A DNA stretch of 44,115 bases from Desulfobacteraceae bacterium (GTDB lineage: Bacteria > Desulfobacterota > DSM-4660 > Desulfatiglandales > B25-G16): positions 1-44,115 of the forward strand of contig JAUWNK010000005.1 of assembly GCA_030612685.1 (NCBI GenBank), in the 5' to 3' direction. Positions 24,679-33,120 of the stretch are shown in pieces. Numbering within the stretch: position 1 is the stretch's first letter; each line of letters starts with the position of its first letter. Below the pieces are notes generated by a model, which was given only the letters and a program-made list of their open reading frames with translations, searched no databases and was not told the DNA's origin. The position numbers were made by a program, and so were the translations under genes.

Positions 24679-26259
24679 ATGAACCCGATGTTATTAAAAA
24701 TATTTTCCTTACCTATAGATTACAAAACAGATATTAGGTGTAAGCCCTTAGAATCAGGAAAAGACAGCGGGGATTTTTTTCCCATTATCCGGAAATTGAT
24801 GAACTCAATTCAAGAAAAATCTTTAAATAGCCCCTCCGAGCCTCCTCGTGCTGGATTACCCCTTAAAAAAGAACACTTCTTTTATCTTGAATCCCTCCGG
24901 AAAGGACTTTTAGGGAAAGGGAAACCATTAAATAAAATCTCCTTAAACAGTAATGATCTCCCTATATTAAAAAAGCTTCTTTACCAATGCGGTTTCTCTC
25001 AAGAGAATGCGGAAAAGTTTTTAAAGGAACTGTTACAGAATAATCCCCATGGAGAGATCAATCTTTCCCAATTTTTCCTTAAGATATCCGAGCTTGGCTC
25101 GCTCAAGAGAAAGATATATCAGCCTATCACCATAGAGCCATCGGCTATTCCCTATATTGAATCAGTGTTGAGATATCTGGGCCTGACACCAAAAGAAGCG
25201 GAGCATGTCTTAGCCTCGGCAAGGGTTAAAGGTGGGGGACTGGATCTGAACAAATTTGTCATAAAATTAAAAGGAATCAGTAACCGGATAAGGGGAGGAA
25301 TTCAGATAACTGATAAGGGGAAGGGTGGACTGATATCAATTAAAGATCTGATAACAGCGCTGGAACAAATAACAGGAGGATCAGGTAAAGGAAACCGGTT
25401 ACCAACTGATGTGAAGGCTACCATTGACCAGATACTGGAAAAGGTGGTTATTGCCAATGAAAAAGATGGAGCCATATCTTCCACGCCATCCTTTTCTAAG
25501 CTTAGATTAGCTAATCTACATTCCAAAGAAGAAATAGGCAAGTCTGGTAAACCGGTTGAAAGGGAAAGCCTATTATCTACTTTGAAAGAGAAAGGTAACA
25601 TAAATAACAAAAATGGGCAGCAAAAGGTAGAATCTCCTTTTCCTTCTAAAGAGGCCAAATTGTTTTCCGGTCTGGGTGCCCGCCAGGTATTAGAAAAAGG
25701 GAATACAGAAGATGGGAATTTGGTCAAACCAGAAACAAGAATAATGGATATTCCCCACGGTATTAAAGGTTCTACCTTTTCAGAAACCATTAATACAGTT
25801 AAACAGCATTCAGAGCTTGTCAGGAATTTCTTACCGGCTTATCTGATCGATCAGGTAGGAAAACAGATATCCAGGTCTATTCTCAGGGGTGAAAGGGTCA
25901 TAAGATTGCAATTGAGACCCCCTGAGCTGGGAGTATTGAAGGTAGAGGTGGATATTAGAGACAATGTCCTAAAGCTTGGAATGATAACCGAGAATAGTAC
26001 GGTAAAACAACTATTGCTTTCAAATGTTCATCAACTCAGAGCGGCCCTAATAGAGCAGGGGGTAAAGCTTGAGAGATTTGATGTTCAGATAAACTATAAT
26101 TTTGACCAATCCCTGGCCAATTCAAAAGAAGGGCTAAAGGAATGGCAAGGTCAGGACCTTAATGGGATGCCATTCATCGCGGAGGCTGATACGGAAGATC
26201 CTATATCAGGGGCCCGGAATATGGCAGCAGGCGATCATTTATTGGATTTAGTGGCATAA
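24679..26259 (+). CDS. fliK: Flagellar hook-length control protein FliK
   Basis: A 526-residue protein exported to measure hook length and switch export specificity via FlhB. The conserved C-terminal hook-length domain is at about 385-480 (VIRLQLRPPELGVLKVEVDI, LLLSNVHQLRAALIEQGVKL). The N-terminal half has two related helical units of about 45 residues (about 94-140 and 154-198: LKKLLYQCGFSQENAEKFLK and IESVLRYLGLTPKEAEHVLA), each with a loop resembling a GEINLSQF / GGLDLNKF turn. Position directly before flgD supports fliK. There is no ribosome site before ATG 24679. The sigma-54 promoter at 24489-24505 probably drives it. Confidence 0.88.
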   Translation: MNPMLLKIFSLPIDYKTDIRCKPLESGKDSGDFFPIIRKLMNSIQEKSLNSPSEPPRAGLPLKKEHFFYLESLRKGLLGKGKPLNKISLNSNDLPILKKLLYQCGFSQENAEKFLKELLQNNPHGEINLSQFFLKISELGSLKRKIYQPITIEPSAIPYIESVLRYLGLTPKEAEHVLASARVKGGGLDLNKFVIKLKGISNRIRGGIQITDKGKGGLISIKDLITALEQITGGSGKGNRLPTDVKATIDQILEKVVIANEKDGAISSTPSFSKLRLANLHSKEEIGKSGKPVERESLLSTLKEKGNINNKNGQQKVESPFPSKEAKLFSGLGARQVLEKGNTEDGNLVKPETRIMDIPHGIKGSTFSETINTVKQHSELVRNFLPAYLIDQVGKQISRSILRGERVIRLQLRPPELGVLKVEVDIRDNVLKLGMITENSTVKQLLLSNVHQLRAALIEQGVKLERFDVQINYNFDQSLANSKEGLKEWQGQDLNGMPFIAEADTEDPISGARNMAAGDHLLDLVA

Positions 26260-26289
26260 TATATAGATAAGGAAGGGAGGAATAGGGCC

Positions 26290-27003
26290 ATGTATATAGA
26301 AGGACTTGGAACAACTTATGGGGAGACATCTCCTTATACTAGTGCCAAAAAGGAGCTGGGCAAGGATGAATTCCTTACCCTGCTTGTAGCTCAACTCAGA
26401 AATCAAGATCCCTTAAATCCCATGGAAAGCGCGGAGTTTACTGCACAACTGGCCCAGTTCAGCAGCCTTGAGCAGCTATTTGGGGTGAATAAAAATCTGA
26501 CTGGTATTCTGGAAACGCTCTACAATCAGGACAAAGAAAATCTCCTCGAATTAATCGGCAAAACAGTGAAGGCCAATGATAATACAATTCTTATTGATGA
26601 CGGTAACGTAATATCAGGTTCATACGTGTTAGAAGATGAAGCTGAGGTGACTATTGCAATTTATGATAGTAACGGATTTGAAATCCGCAGAATTAATCCA
26701 GGGAGGAAGGATGCAGGTGAGTATGATATTGACTGGGACGGCAGGGATGAGAGTGGAGAGATAGTCGAAGACAGTATCTATACCTTTGAGGTTATTGCTA
26801 CAGATGAAGCAGGCAATTATGTGTCCGTAAATACTTATATTTCTGGAGAGGTCACGGGGGTAACATATCAATATGGTATCCCTTATCTAATGATCGGGGA
26901 TATATTGATCAGTAGCAATAATACCATTATTGAAGTTACAAAGACAGTGGCAAAAGACACAGAGACAGGAGCAGAAGACACAGAGACGGTGTCAGGCCCG
27001 TAA
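26290..27003 (+). CDS. flgD: Hook-capping scaffold protein FlgD
   Basis: A 237-residue cap needed for hook polymerisation. The N-terminal signature is KDEFLTLLVAQLRNQDPLNP then ESAEFTAQLAQFSSLEQL. The centre has FlgD Ig-like and tudor-like parts (about 98-210, ending GIPYLMIGDI). The extreme C-terminus is a short low-complexity run (AKDTETGAEDTET) unlike the family. GGGAGG lies 11 bases before ATG 26290. Confidence 0.94.
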   Translation: MYIEGLGTTYGETSPYTSAKKELGKDEFLTLLVAQLRNQDPLNPMESAEFTAQLAQFSSLEQLFGVNKNLTGILETLYNQDKENLLELIGKTVKANDNTILIDDGNVISGSYVLEDEAEVTIAIYDSNGFEIRRINPGRKDAGEYDIDWDGRDESGEIVEDSIYTFEVIATDEAGNYVSVNTYISGEVTGVTYQYGIPYLMIGDILISSNNTIIEVTKTVAKDTETGAEDTETVSGP

Positions 27004-27180
27004 ACAGTAACCTTCGATTTTGGATATTGGATTTCGGAATGCGGACCAAAAGAGAAGATGAAATGGGCAATGGATATTTAGGAATTGAGGAATTTAGGGA
27101 TTATGAATTGTGAAATTTGTAATTTTTTCTCATTTCAAGTTTAAAATAACGAATAACAACAAACAAAGGAGGTAAATAAA

Positions 27181-28626
27181 ATGGGACTTGCAAGTTCACT
27201 TTTCTCAGGCCTAAGTGGCCTGAGCACCCTCGGCAATGCCATGACCGTTATCGGCGACAACATCGCCAATGTGAACACGGTCGGATTTAAGTCAAGCCGG
27301 GTCACCTTTCAAGATGTCCTGAGCCAGACCGTAGCAACAATGGCCGGCACGGCCCAGGTAGGGCGCGGCACATCCCTGGCAGATATTACAAGCAGTTTTT
27401 CCCAGGGATCGTTTGAATCGACTGATTGTGCCACAGACCTTGCCATCGGTGGTGCCGGCTTTTTTATCGTAAGAGATCCCAACAACGAAGACAATGAATA
27501 TTACACACGTGCTGGTGAATTCAGGTTTGACAAGGATGGAAATTTTGTAAACCCAGCGGGCTATATCGTTAGGGGATGGCAACTGGACGAAAATGGGGAG
27601 GATGTGGGTTCTGTAACTGATATCCTTTTGAATTTTTTTACCTCGCCTCCTTCCGAGACCAACCATGTTTACGTTGTTATGAACCTCGATTCTGATGGAG
27701 ATGATAATTCACAAGGAGCGGATGATTCCCTATCCAGTGCGTGGGATGGCACCGATTCTGATGGTGATGGTTCATTCATTGACAATAACAGCTACGAGCA
27801 CCAAACCACCGTAAAGGTATATGACTCTCTGGGGAGTACCCACGATATTACCATCTATTTTGATAAGGCAGATACCGATGGCGCCTATGAATTTATTGTG
27901 ACCTGCAATCCAGAGGAAGATATGAGGACTGGTATTAGCCACCCTGTGGAAGATAAGTGGGCGGGGAAGCTGGCAAGGGGACTTATTAAATTTGGCGCCG
28001 ACGGGGTTATGACCGATATTGATCTTTGGCAAATAGATTCCGGAGGAATTGAAGTTGTGCAGACAGAAGCCGATGACCTCTCGGACGGTTACTTTACCTT
28101 TGCACCCACCTTTATTGAGGATAATGACATATCCATCGAGCTCGATTTCGGCTCATGTTGTACTGATCCGACAGCGGATCCTCCTGCTTGGACAAATGAT
28201 TCCCTGTCCACCACCCAGTATGCTACGGCTTCCACGACGATCTTTCAGTCGGCCAACGGCTATGGTGCTGGTGACCTCCAGTCGGTTACAGTGGGAAAAG
28301 ACGGCGTGATCACGGGTCAATACTCAAACGGGCAGGTTCTCCCCCTCTACCGGGTTGCCCTGGCCAAGTTTCAGAACACGCAGAGACTTTACAAAGTAGG
28401 CGGGAACCTTTACAGGGAGACCGGGCTCAGTGGCGACCCCATTACAGGCAGGCCCGGCAGCAGCGGTCTGGGGAGTATTTCCCCAAACTCACTTGAACAA
28501 TCGAATGTAGACCTGGCCACGGAATTTGTCAAGATGATTATCACCCAGCGGGGTTTCCAGGCAAATTCCAAGATTATTACGGTGACAGACCAGATGCTGG
28601 AAGAGCTTATCCGCCTGAAGAGATAA
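27181..28626 (+). CDS. flgE: Flagellar hook protein FlgE
   Basis: The 481-residue hook subunit. N-terminal hook/rod motif LSTLGNAMTVIGDNIANVNT (15-34) and VGFKSSRVTFQDVL; C-terminal motif SNVDLATEFVKMIITQRGFQ then a helix ending LEELIRLKR. The middle carries acidic D/S-rich loops (about 170-200) and a Cys pair (CCTDP) in the outer domain. AAAGGAGG lies 10 bases before the ATG. By eye, codons end in C or G far more often than in neighbouring genes, which could mean high expression or a different origin. A perfect 32-bp palindrome follows 27 bases after the stop codon. Confidence 0.95.
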   Translation: MGLASSLFSGLSGLSTLGNAMTVIGDNIANVNTVGFKSSRVTFQDVLSQTVATMAGTAQVGRGTSLADITSSFSQGSFESTDCATDLAIGGAGFFIVRDPNNEDNEYYTRAGEFRFDKDGNFVNPAGYIVRGWQLDENGEDVGSVTDILLNFFTSPPSETNHVYVVMNLDSDGDDNSQGADDSLSSAWDGTDSDGDGSFIDNNSYEHQTTVKVYDSLGSTHDITIYFDKADTDGAYEFIVTCNPEEDMRTGISHPVEDKWAGKLARGLIKFGADGVMTDIDLWQIDSGGIEVVQTEADDLSDGYFTFAPTFIEDNDISIELDFGSCCTDPTADPPAWTNDSLSTTQYATASTTIFQSANGYGAGDLQSVTVGKDGVITGQYSNGQVLPLYRVALAKFQNTQRLYKVGGNLYRETGLSGDPITGRPGSSGLGSISPNSLEQSNVDLATEFVKMIITQRGFQANSKIITVTDQMLEELIRLKR

Positions 28627-28652
28627 GAAGTTGAGTAGTTGAGTGGTCTTAT

Positions 28653-28684
28653 GAGGCAGATGTCAAGATCTTGACATCTGCCTC
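28653..28684. repeat. Perfect 32-bp palindrome after flgE
   Basis: GAGGCAGATGTCAAGA is followed directly by its reverse complement with no loop. There is no T-run after it on the plus strand. It could slow polymerase or protect the 3' end of the fliK-flgD-flgE message, or be an operator; its site at the operon end favours the first. Confidence 0.6.
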
Positions 28685-28798
28685 AATCCTTGACATCACC
28701 TTACATATATGATTTCTTCAAAAAACGTTGAGTTTCCCTATCTCCTTGTAATTTCTCACTTTTTTCACTCCTTTAAATACACACCTTCACCAAAAAGA

Positions 28799-28815
28799 AT
28801 GGCACAAAGGTTGCT
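28799..28815 (+). promoter_or_regulatory. Sigma-54 promoter before the motA-to-fliA operon
   Basis: ATGGCACAAAGGTTGCT matches the consensus closely: TGGCAC, then TTGCT, with GG 28801-28802 and GC 28813-28814 ten bases apart. The predicted start near 28826 gives a leader of about 350 bases before motA, filled with repeats. It is the best sigma-54 match in the window. Confidence 0.75.
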
Positions 28816-28842
28816 TTAGTTAAAGTTGTAAGTGCCTAGTAT

Positions 28843-28930
28843 AGGAATTTCCTTTTTAAGTCCTTGTAGGGGCGGCATTTATGACGCCCGCTCGCCTAAG
28901 GCGAAGCCGATGGCGGGCAGGTCGAAATGA
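28843..28930. repeat. Intergenic repeat, inverted partial copy of the 36216-36414 element
   Basis: AGTATAGGAATTTCCTTTTTAAGTCCTTGTAGGGGCGGC (shown in its parts AGTATAGGAATTTCC and CTTGTAGGGGCGGC) is the reverse complement of 36370-36405, followed by ATTTATGACGCCCG and a GC-rich CGATGGCGGGCAGG. A 41-codon frame (28949-29075) reads out of it but ends inside a TTTAGTCAC repeat and is not called. Confidence 0.55.
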
Positions 28931-29062
28931 CAAGGTATGTGGACTTTTTATGAGTTTATCAAAGTTAAAAGTTAAAAAAGATATGATGGATAATAGAGAA
29001 TCTACTAAGGCAGCTGAAAAACGTACACAAAAACTTGCGGTAAGGATCGGAAAGCAAATAAC

Positions 29063-29160
29063 TTTAGTCACTTAACAAGCAGTAGGCAGTGAGCAGTAGG
29101 CACTTAAACTTTAGCTCACTTTAGTCACTTCAGGCACTTTAGACACTTTAGGCACTCTAA
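29063..29160 (+). repeat. TTTAGGCAC array before motA
   Basis: At least seven 9- to 10-base units: TTTAGTCAC, TAGGCAC, TTTAGCTCAC, TTTAGTCAC, TTCAGGCAC, TTTAGACAC, TTTAGGCAC. The array ends 17 bases before the motA ATG, and CTAAGGAG follows as the ribosome site. Similar arrays stand before fliF, fliL, fliO, fliR, flhA and flhG. Confidence 0.75.
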
Positions 29161-29177
29161 CTCCCTAAGGAGTCATT

Positions 29178-29948
29178 ATGGATATTGCCACTATCTTAGG
29201 TGTTATGTCTGCATTCGGTCTTGTATGTCTTGCCATCTTCATGGGCGGCGGGATTCAACTCTTTATAAATGTACCTGCCTTGATGATTGTTGTGGGCGGT
29301 ACCCTTGGGGCAACAATGATTAACTATCCTTTAAGGGATGTATTTGGAGTTTTCAATGTAGTTAAAAAAGCACTTTTAACCAAAAATGTATCCAATAGAG
29401 AGCTCATAAAAAGGTTTATAGATTTTTCCTCCAAATCCCGCAAAGAAGGAATTATGGCCTTAGAGGACGAGATAAAGGATGTGAAGGATGAATTATTAAA
29501 AAATGGGATCCAGCTCACAATCGATGGATTGGAACCGCAAGCGATCAGAGATGTCTTAGAAACGGAGGTTGATTTTATCAGAAGCAGGCACCAGTTGGGC
29601 GCAGAGATCTTCACCACTATGGGAACATTTTCCCCTGCCCTTGGTATGATAGGGACTCTCATAGGGTTGGTGCAGATGCTCCAGGGCATGGATGACCCAA
29701 GTAGGATTGGCCCGGCTATGGCCGTGGCCTTGCTCACGACCTTCTACGGTTCTATCATGGCCAATATAGTGTGTTTACCCATAGCGGGAAAGCTCAGGAC
29801 CAGGAGCAAGGAGGAGGTGTTAACAAAGGAGATGACGATTCAGGGGATAATATCCCTTACCAGTGGCGAGAATCCCAGGATCCTTGAGCAGAAACTCCTG
29901 GCATTTTTACCACCTAATCAGAGGGAGTCATTTTTCAGGTATGGTTAA
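29178..29948 (+). CDS. motA: Flagellar stator protein MotA
   Basis: A 256-residue inner-membrane stator subunit with four membrane segments (about 4-24, 30-50, 150-170, 181-203). The functional prolines lie in FSPALGMIGT (P153) and VCLPIAGKL (P201), and the cytoplasmic loop (55-145) carries the charges that meet FliG. With MotB it forms the ion channel that powers rotation. AAGGAG stands 7 bases before the ATG. Its end overlaps the first motB-like gene by 8 bases. Confidence 0.95.
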   Translation: MDIATILGVMSAFGLVCLAIFMGGGIQLFINVPALMIVVGGTLGATMINYPLRDVFGVFNVVKKALLTKNVSNRELIKRFIDFSSKSRKEGIMALEDEIKDVKDELLKNGIQLTIDGLEPQAIRDVLETEVDFIRSRHQLGAEIFTTMGTFSPALGMIGTLIGLVQMLQGMDDPSRIGPAMAVALLTTFYGSIMANIVCLPIAGKLRTRSKEEVLTKEMTIQGIISLTSGENPRILEQKLLAFLPPNQRESFFRYG

Positions 29949-30708
29949 AAAGAAGAGAGATATAGACGATGAACCCAGAGTAAACGTGGGATCGATTATG
30001 ACCATTTCCCTTTTCCTGATACTTTTGACCTTTTTCATTTTGTTCAACTCCATTGCGGCAATAGATGAGAGAAAAACACGCCCGGCTATAGGTTCACTCT
30101 TAGGGGCCTTTGGTGGCCCCCACGGTGGGTTATCACTATTAAAGACAGGAGATTCAATTATGTCACCTTCTGCACCCATGATAGAGGAAAAATTAAAGGT
30201 TGAGGAGCTAATGGCGTTCATGGATAAAAAAATTGTGGGCGGTATAAAGATTAAATCATGTAAGGATAGAGAGATTATCACCATAAATGAAAAAATCCTC
30301 TTTGATAAGGGTAAATCTAAGCTTAAATCGTCTTCGTACCCTCTGTTAGATAAGCTATCCAGCCTTATAAGAAAGAAAGATTATCCGGTAGAGATAGCCG
30401 GGCATACAGATAATAGACCTGCTGAAGAAAAGGGATATAAGTCCAACTGGGAGCTCTCAACCATCATGGCGATTCAGGTTTTGAAATATTTGGTGGAAAA
30501 AGCTAAGGTTTCCCCCGAGAGGCTAACAGCCTATGGATGCGGTAGCTATAAGGCAATTGCCTCCAATGATACCAGGCAAATGAGGGCCCAAAATAGAAGA
30601 ATAGAGATTATTTTATATTTTAAGGTGCCAGCGCATATTAAAAGGATTTACAAGAAGAAGCCAGCAGGTATCTTTACCTATAAGAGGTTTAACTTCAGGG
30701 TTTTCTGA
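29941..30708 (+). CDS. MotB-like stator paralogue lacking the channel aspartate
   Basis: A 255-residue OmpA/MotB protein. N-terminal membrane helix (about 16-41, VGSIMTISLFLILLTFFILF) and a peptidoglycan-binding OmpA domain (about 115-225, with EIAGHTDNRP, SNWELS, NRRIEI). Aligned on the TFF motif with the next gene, the ion-binding Asp (D32 in E. coli MotB) is Ser23 here, and no other acid lies in the helix. It should not conduct ions alone; it might form a mixed stator with the second MotB or anchor the motor. The C-terminal 30 residues are an extra basic tail. ATG 29941 overlaps the motA stop; the longer open frame upstream is only a shadow of motA. Confidence 0.85.
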   Translation: MVKKKRDIDDEPRVNVGSIMTISLFLILLTFFILFNSIAAIDERKTRPAIGSLLGAFGGPHGGLSLLKTGDSIMSPSAPMIEEKLKVEELMAFMDKKIVGGIKIKSCKDREIITINEKILFDKGKSKLKSSSYPLLDKLSSLIRKKDYPVEIAGHTDNRPAEEKGYKSNWELSTIMAIQVLKYLVEKAKVSPERLTAYGCGSYKAIASNDTRQMRAQNRRIEIILYFKVPAHIKRIYKKKPAGIFTYKRFNFRVF

Positions 30709-30710
30709 GT

Positions 30711-31448
30711 ATGGTCAGAGGAAAAAGACACATGATGGAAGGTGAAAAAATGAATCCCAGCGCCTGGATGGTAACATTTTCAGACCTCATTATGCTTCTG
30801 CTTACCTTTTTTGTAATGCTTCTTTCCATGTCTTCAATGGATATAAGGAAGCTAAAAGATATACTTATGCATCTTCAAGGGGCCGTTTCTGTGCTTGATT
30901 TCTCTGGATCCAGGGGGATTACTGATTTGGCCAATTTTATCAAAAGACATAGAGACACCGAGAGCTCCTTTCTAATTGATCAGAATCTTCTTAATGATCT
31001 GTTCATACCTTCAATAGAATCAGATAGAAAGATGGAGAAGATGATAAGGGATCTTACTGAGTTAATAGATATAGCAGATGATGAGAGGGGTATTGTATTG
31101 TCCTTTCAGGAAAATATCCTGTTTGATCCGGGAAAGGTGACTCTTAAAAAACAGGTATTGCCTGTTCTCGACTCAATCGCAAGGGCCATTGATTCCTGCC
31201 CCAACGATATTCTCATTATGGGCCATACAGATAACATCCCAATTCAAACCAGGGTATATGCGTCAAATTGGGAGCTTTCATCATACAGGGGGCTTTCTGT
31301 TCTTGAATATTTTTTGAAGGAAAAAGGGCTATTACCATCCCGCTTTTCTGTTGGAGCTTACGGCCCATCGAGGCCCCTATATCCAAACGATACCCTGAAA
31401 AACAGGGCCTTAAACAGGAGGGTCGAGATAATCTTTAAACATTTGTAA
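30711..31448 (+). CDS. motB: Flagellar stator protein MotB
   Basis: A 245-residue stator subunit. The plug/membrane motif AWMVTFSDLIMLLLTFFVML holds the ion-binding Asp25. The OmpA-like C-terminal domain (about 115-245: MGHTDNIPIQ, SNWELSSYRGLSVLEYF, NRRVEIIF) binds peptidoglycan. It starts 2 bases after the paralogue's stop, so motA and both motB genes form one unit. H+ or Na+ use cannot be told from this sequence with confidence. Confidence 0.93.
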   Translation: MVRGKRHMMEGEKMNPSAWMVTFSDLIMLLLTFFVMLLSMSSMDIRKLKDILMHLQGAVSVLDFSGSRGITDLANFIKRHRDTESSFLIDQNLLNDLFIPSIESDRKMEKMIRDLTELIDIADDERGIVLSFQENILFDPGKVTLKKQVLPVLDSIARAIDSCPNDILIMGHTDNIPIQTRVYASNWELSSYRGLSVLEYFLKEKGLLPSRFSVGAYGPSRPLYPNDTLKNRALNRRVEIIFKHL

Positions 31449-31549
31449 GGATGTGAAATTTGGGATTTAGGAATTGAAGAATTGTGGATTGTGAATTTGG
31501 AAATTAAGGGATTGAGGAAATTTTCTACGAACAACGAAGCGAAGCGATG

Positions 31550-31594
31550 GGCACTTATTTTAGGCACTTATAACTTTAGGCACTTTAGGCACTT
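31550..31594 (+). repeat. TTTAGGCAC units before fliL
   Basis: GGCACTTA, TTTAGGCACTTA, CTTTAGGCACTTTAGGCAC and a final TT precede an AAAAAAAGGGG ribosome site and the fliL ATG at 31611. AT-rich GGATTTAGGAATTG units (31457-31517) lie between the motB stop and this array. Confidence 0.7.
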
Positions 31595-31610
31595 AAAAAA
31601 AGGGGTATAA

Positions 31611-32129
31611 ATGGCAGAAGAAAAAGATACACCAAAAGATAGTAAAGAAGCGATGCAGCCTAAGAAGCCCTTTCTCAGGTATATAATTTTAGGAGTTATT
31701 GTGATGGTTCTTGGGGCTGGCGGTTATGTGGGGTGGGACCTATTTATCAAAGGAAAACAAAGTGAAGACAAGAAAGAGACCCGGATCCCCAAATTCCGCT
31801 CTAAAAGCAAGAAGGAAGAGGTGAGGATTGCCTGTCCTCTTGAGTCATTTATCGTTAATCTAATGGATAAAGCCGGATTAGGTAAAAGATACCTGAAGGT
31901 CACAATTTCTCTTGAGGTTGGTAATGAAGAATATGAGAAGATGGTGGAAAGGCATAAACCACAACTGAGGGATACCATCCTCCTTCTGCTTTCAAGCCAG
32001 TCATTCAATGAGATTAGTACCATGGAAGGGAAGCTTGAATTAAAACAGGCGCTTTTATCGAGGATCAATCAGGTCTTAGGACAGGGAATTGTTCATAGAA
32101 TATATTTTACAGAGTTTGTGGTGCAGTAG
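31611..32129 (+). CDS. fliL: Flagellar basal-body protein FliL
   Basis: A 172-residue single-pass inner-membrane protein that supports the stators. Cytoplasmic tail 1-22, membrane helix about 23-45, basic linker, and a periplasmic stomatin-like domain (about 70-172: LESFIVNLMD, RYLKVTISLEVGN, RDTILLLLSSQSF, GIVHRIYFTEFVVQ). Length and order before fliM are as usual. A second FliL-like protein is encoded at 42840. Confidence 0.93.
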   Translation: MAEEKDTPKDSKEAMQPKKPFLRYIILGVIVMVLGAGGYVGWDLFIKGKQSEDKKETRIPKFRSKSKKEEVRIACPLESFIVNLMDKAGLGKRYLKVTISLEVGNEEYEKMVERHKPQLRDTILLLLSSQSFNEISTMEGKLELKQALLSRINQVLGQGIVHRIYFTEFVVQ

Positions 32130-32137
32130 GTAAAGAT

Positions 32138-33109
32138 ATGGCGAACGTTTTATCACAGGACGAGGTTGACAGCCTTCTTCAGGGAATAGATAAAGGAAAA
32201 GTTAAAGCCGAGGCGGATATCCCTGAAAGGGAAGAACTGGTTAAGCCCTATGATTTTGTAATTGGGGAGGGGTCTATACACCTTAAGATGCCTCACTTGA
32301 GAATTATTAATCAACGTTTAGTTGATTTTTTAAGGACAAGCCTCTCTCTTATTACACGTTCAACTGTAGATATAGACATCTCTTCTACTGAGGCTATTAA
32401 GTTTGGTGAATTCGCTCGTTCCATTCCCATTCCAACAAGCTTGAATATCTTTAAGATGGAACCTTTAAGGGGATTTGGCCTCCTTGTTGTGGAAGCTCCT
32501 CTGGTATTTGCATTTGTTGATACCTTCTTTGGTGGAAAGGGTGGGAGTAAAGTTAAACTTGAAGAAAGAAGCTTTACTACCATTGAGTTAAAGATAATAG
32601 AGAAAATAGTTAAGATAACCCTCCATGACTTTGAACAGGCATGGTCTGACATTCATAAGTTAAAGGTGGTCTTTACACGCTCAGAGATGGATCCCCAATT
32701 TGCAGCAATTGTCACACCCAATGATACGGTTATTGTAATCAGGTTCATTGTAGATATTGCAAATGCCTCTGGATTCATGACTCTCTGTATGCCCTACTCT
32801 ACTATTGAACCTATCGGAGAAAAACTAAGGTCCAAGTTTCATGGTGAGAAATTAGATGTTGATCAAGCATGGACGCGATACATTGAGAAAAAGATAAAGG
32901 AATTGCCCATCAATTTGGTTTGCACCTTAGGCGTGACAAAGATAACCGGCAGAGAGCTCCTGGAGATGAAGGTTGGTGATGTGATAAAGCTGGATCAAAA
33001 GGTAAGCGATCCACTCATTATGAGTATAGATGGTATTCCAAAATTTAGGGGTTATCCAGGCACCTCTAATAAGAGGAAGGCTATAAGAATAAGTGAAAGA
33101 TTACAATAA
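32138..33109 (+). CDS. fliM: Flagellar motor switch protein FliM
   Basis: A 323-residue C-ring protein. The N-terminal CheY-P-binding peptide is intact (LSQDEVDSLLQGI, 5-17), the CheC-like middle domain spans about 40-230, and the SpoA C-terminal domain about 245-315. It joins FliG and FliN and sets rotation direction when CheY-P binds. The intact peptide contrasts with the broken che genes at 1439-2463. Starts 8 bases after fliL. Confidence 0.95.
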   Translation: MANVLSQDEVDSLLQGIDKGKVKAEADIPEREELVKPYDFVIGEGSIHLKMPHLRIINQRLVDFLRTSLSLITRSTVDIDISSTEAIKFGEFARSIPIPTSLNIFKMEPLRGFGLLVVEAPLVFAFVDTFFGGKGGSKVKLEERSFTTIELKIIEKIVKITLHDFEQAWSDIHKLKVVFTRSEMDPQFAAIVTPNDTVIVIRFIVDIANASGFMTLCMPYSTIEPIGEKLRSKFHGEKLDVDQAWTRYIEKKIKELPINLVCTLGVTKITGRELLEMKVGDVIKLDQKVSDPLIMSIDGIPKFRGYPGTSNKRKAIRISERLQ

Positions 33110-33120
33110 GGAGTTAAAAG

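Noticed and set aside
25302-25790. Minus-strand frame of 162 codons opposite fliK
   Set aside because: Antisense shadow of fliK with no ribosome site or domain.
27029-27042. GG-N10-GC site before flgE
   Set aside because: GGATTTCGGAATGC has the spacing but a poor -24 (GGATT) and -12 (ATGC); likely chance, and flgE is probably in the fliK operon.
28881-29075. Frame of 64 codons (or 41 from ATG 28949) before motA
   Set aside because: Starts in a GC-rich repeat and ends in a TTTAGTCAC unit; the sigma-54 leader covers it; no convincing ribosome site.
29063-29160. Possible CRISPR array in the TTTAGGCAC repeats
   Set aside because: Units are only 9-10 bases, directly abutting with no unique spacers, and no cas genes are present.
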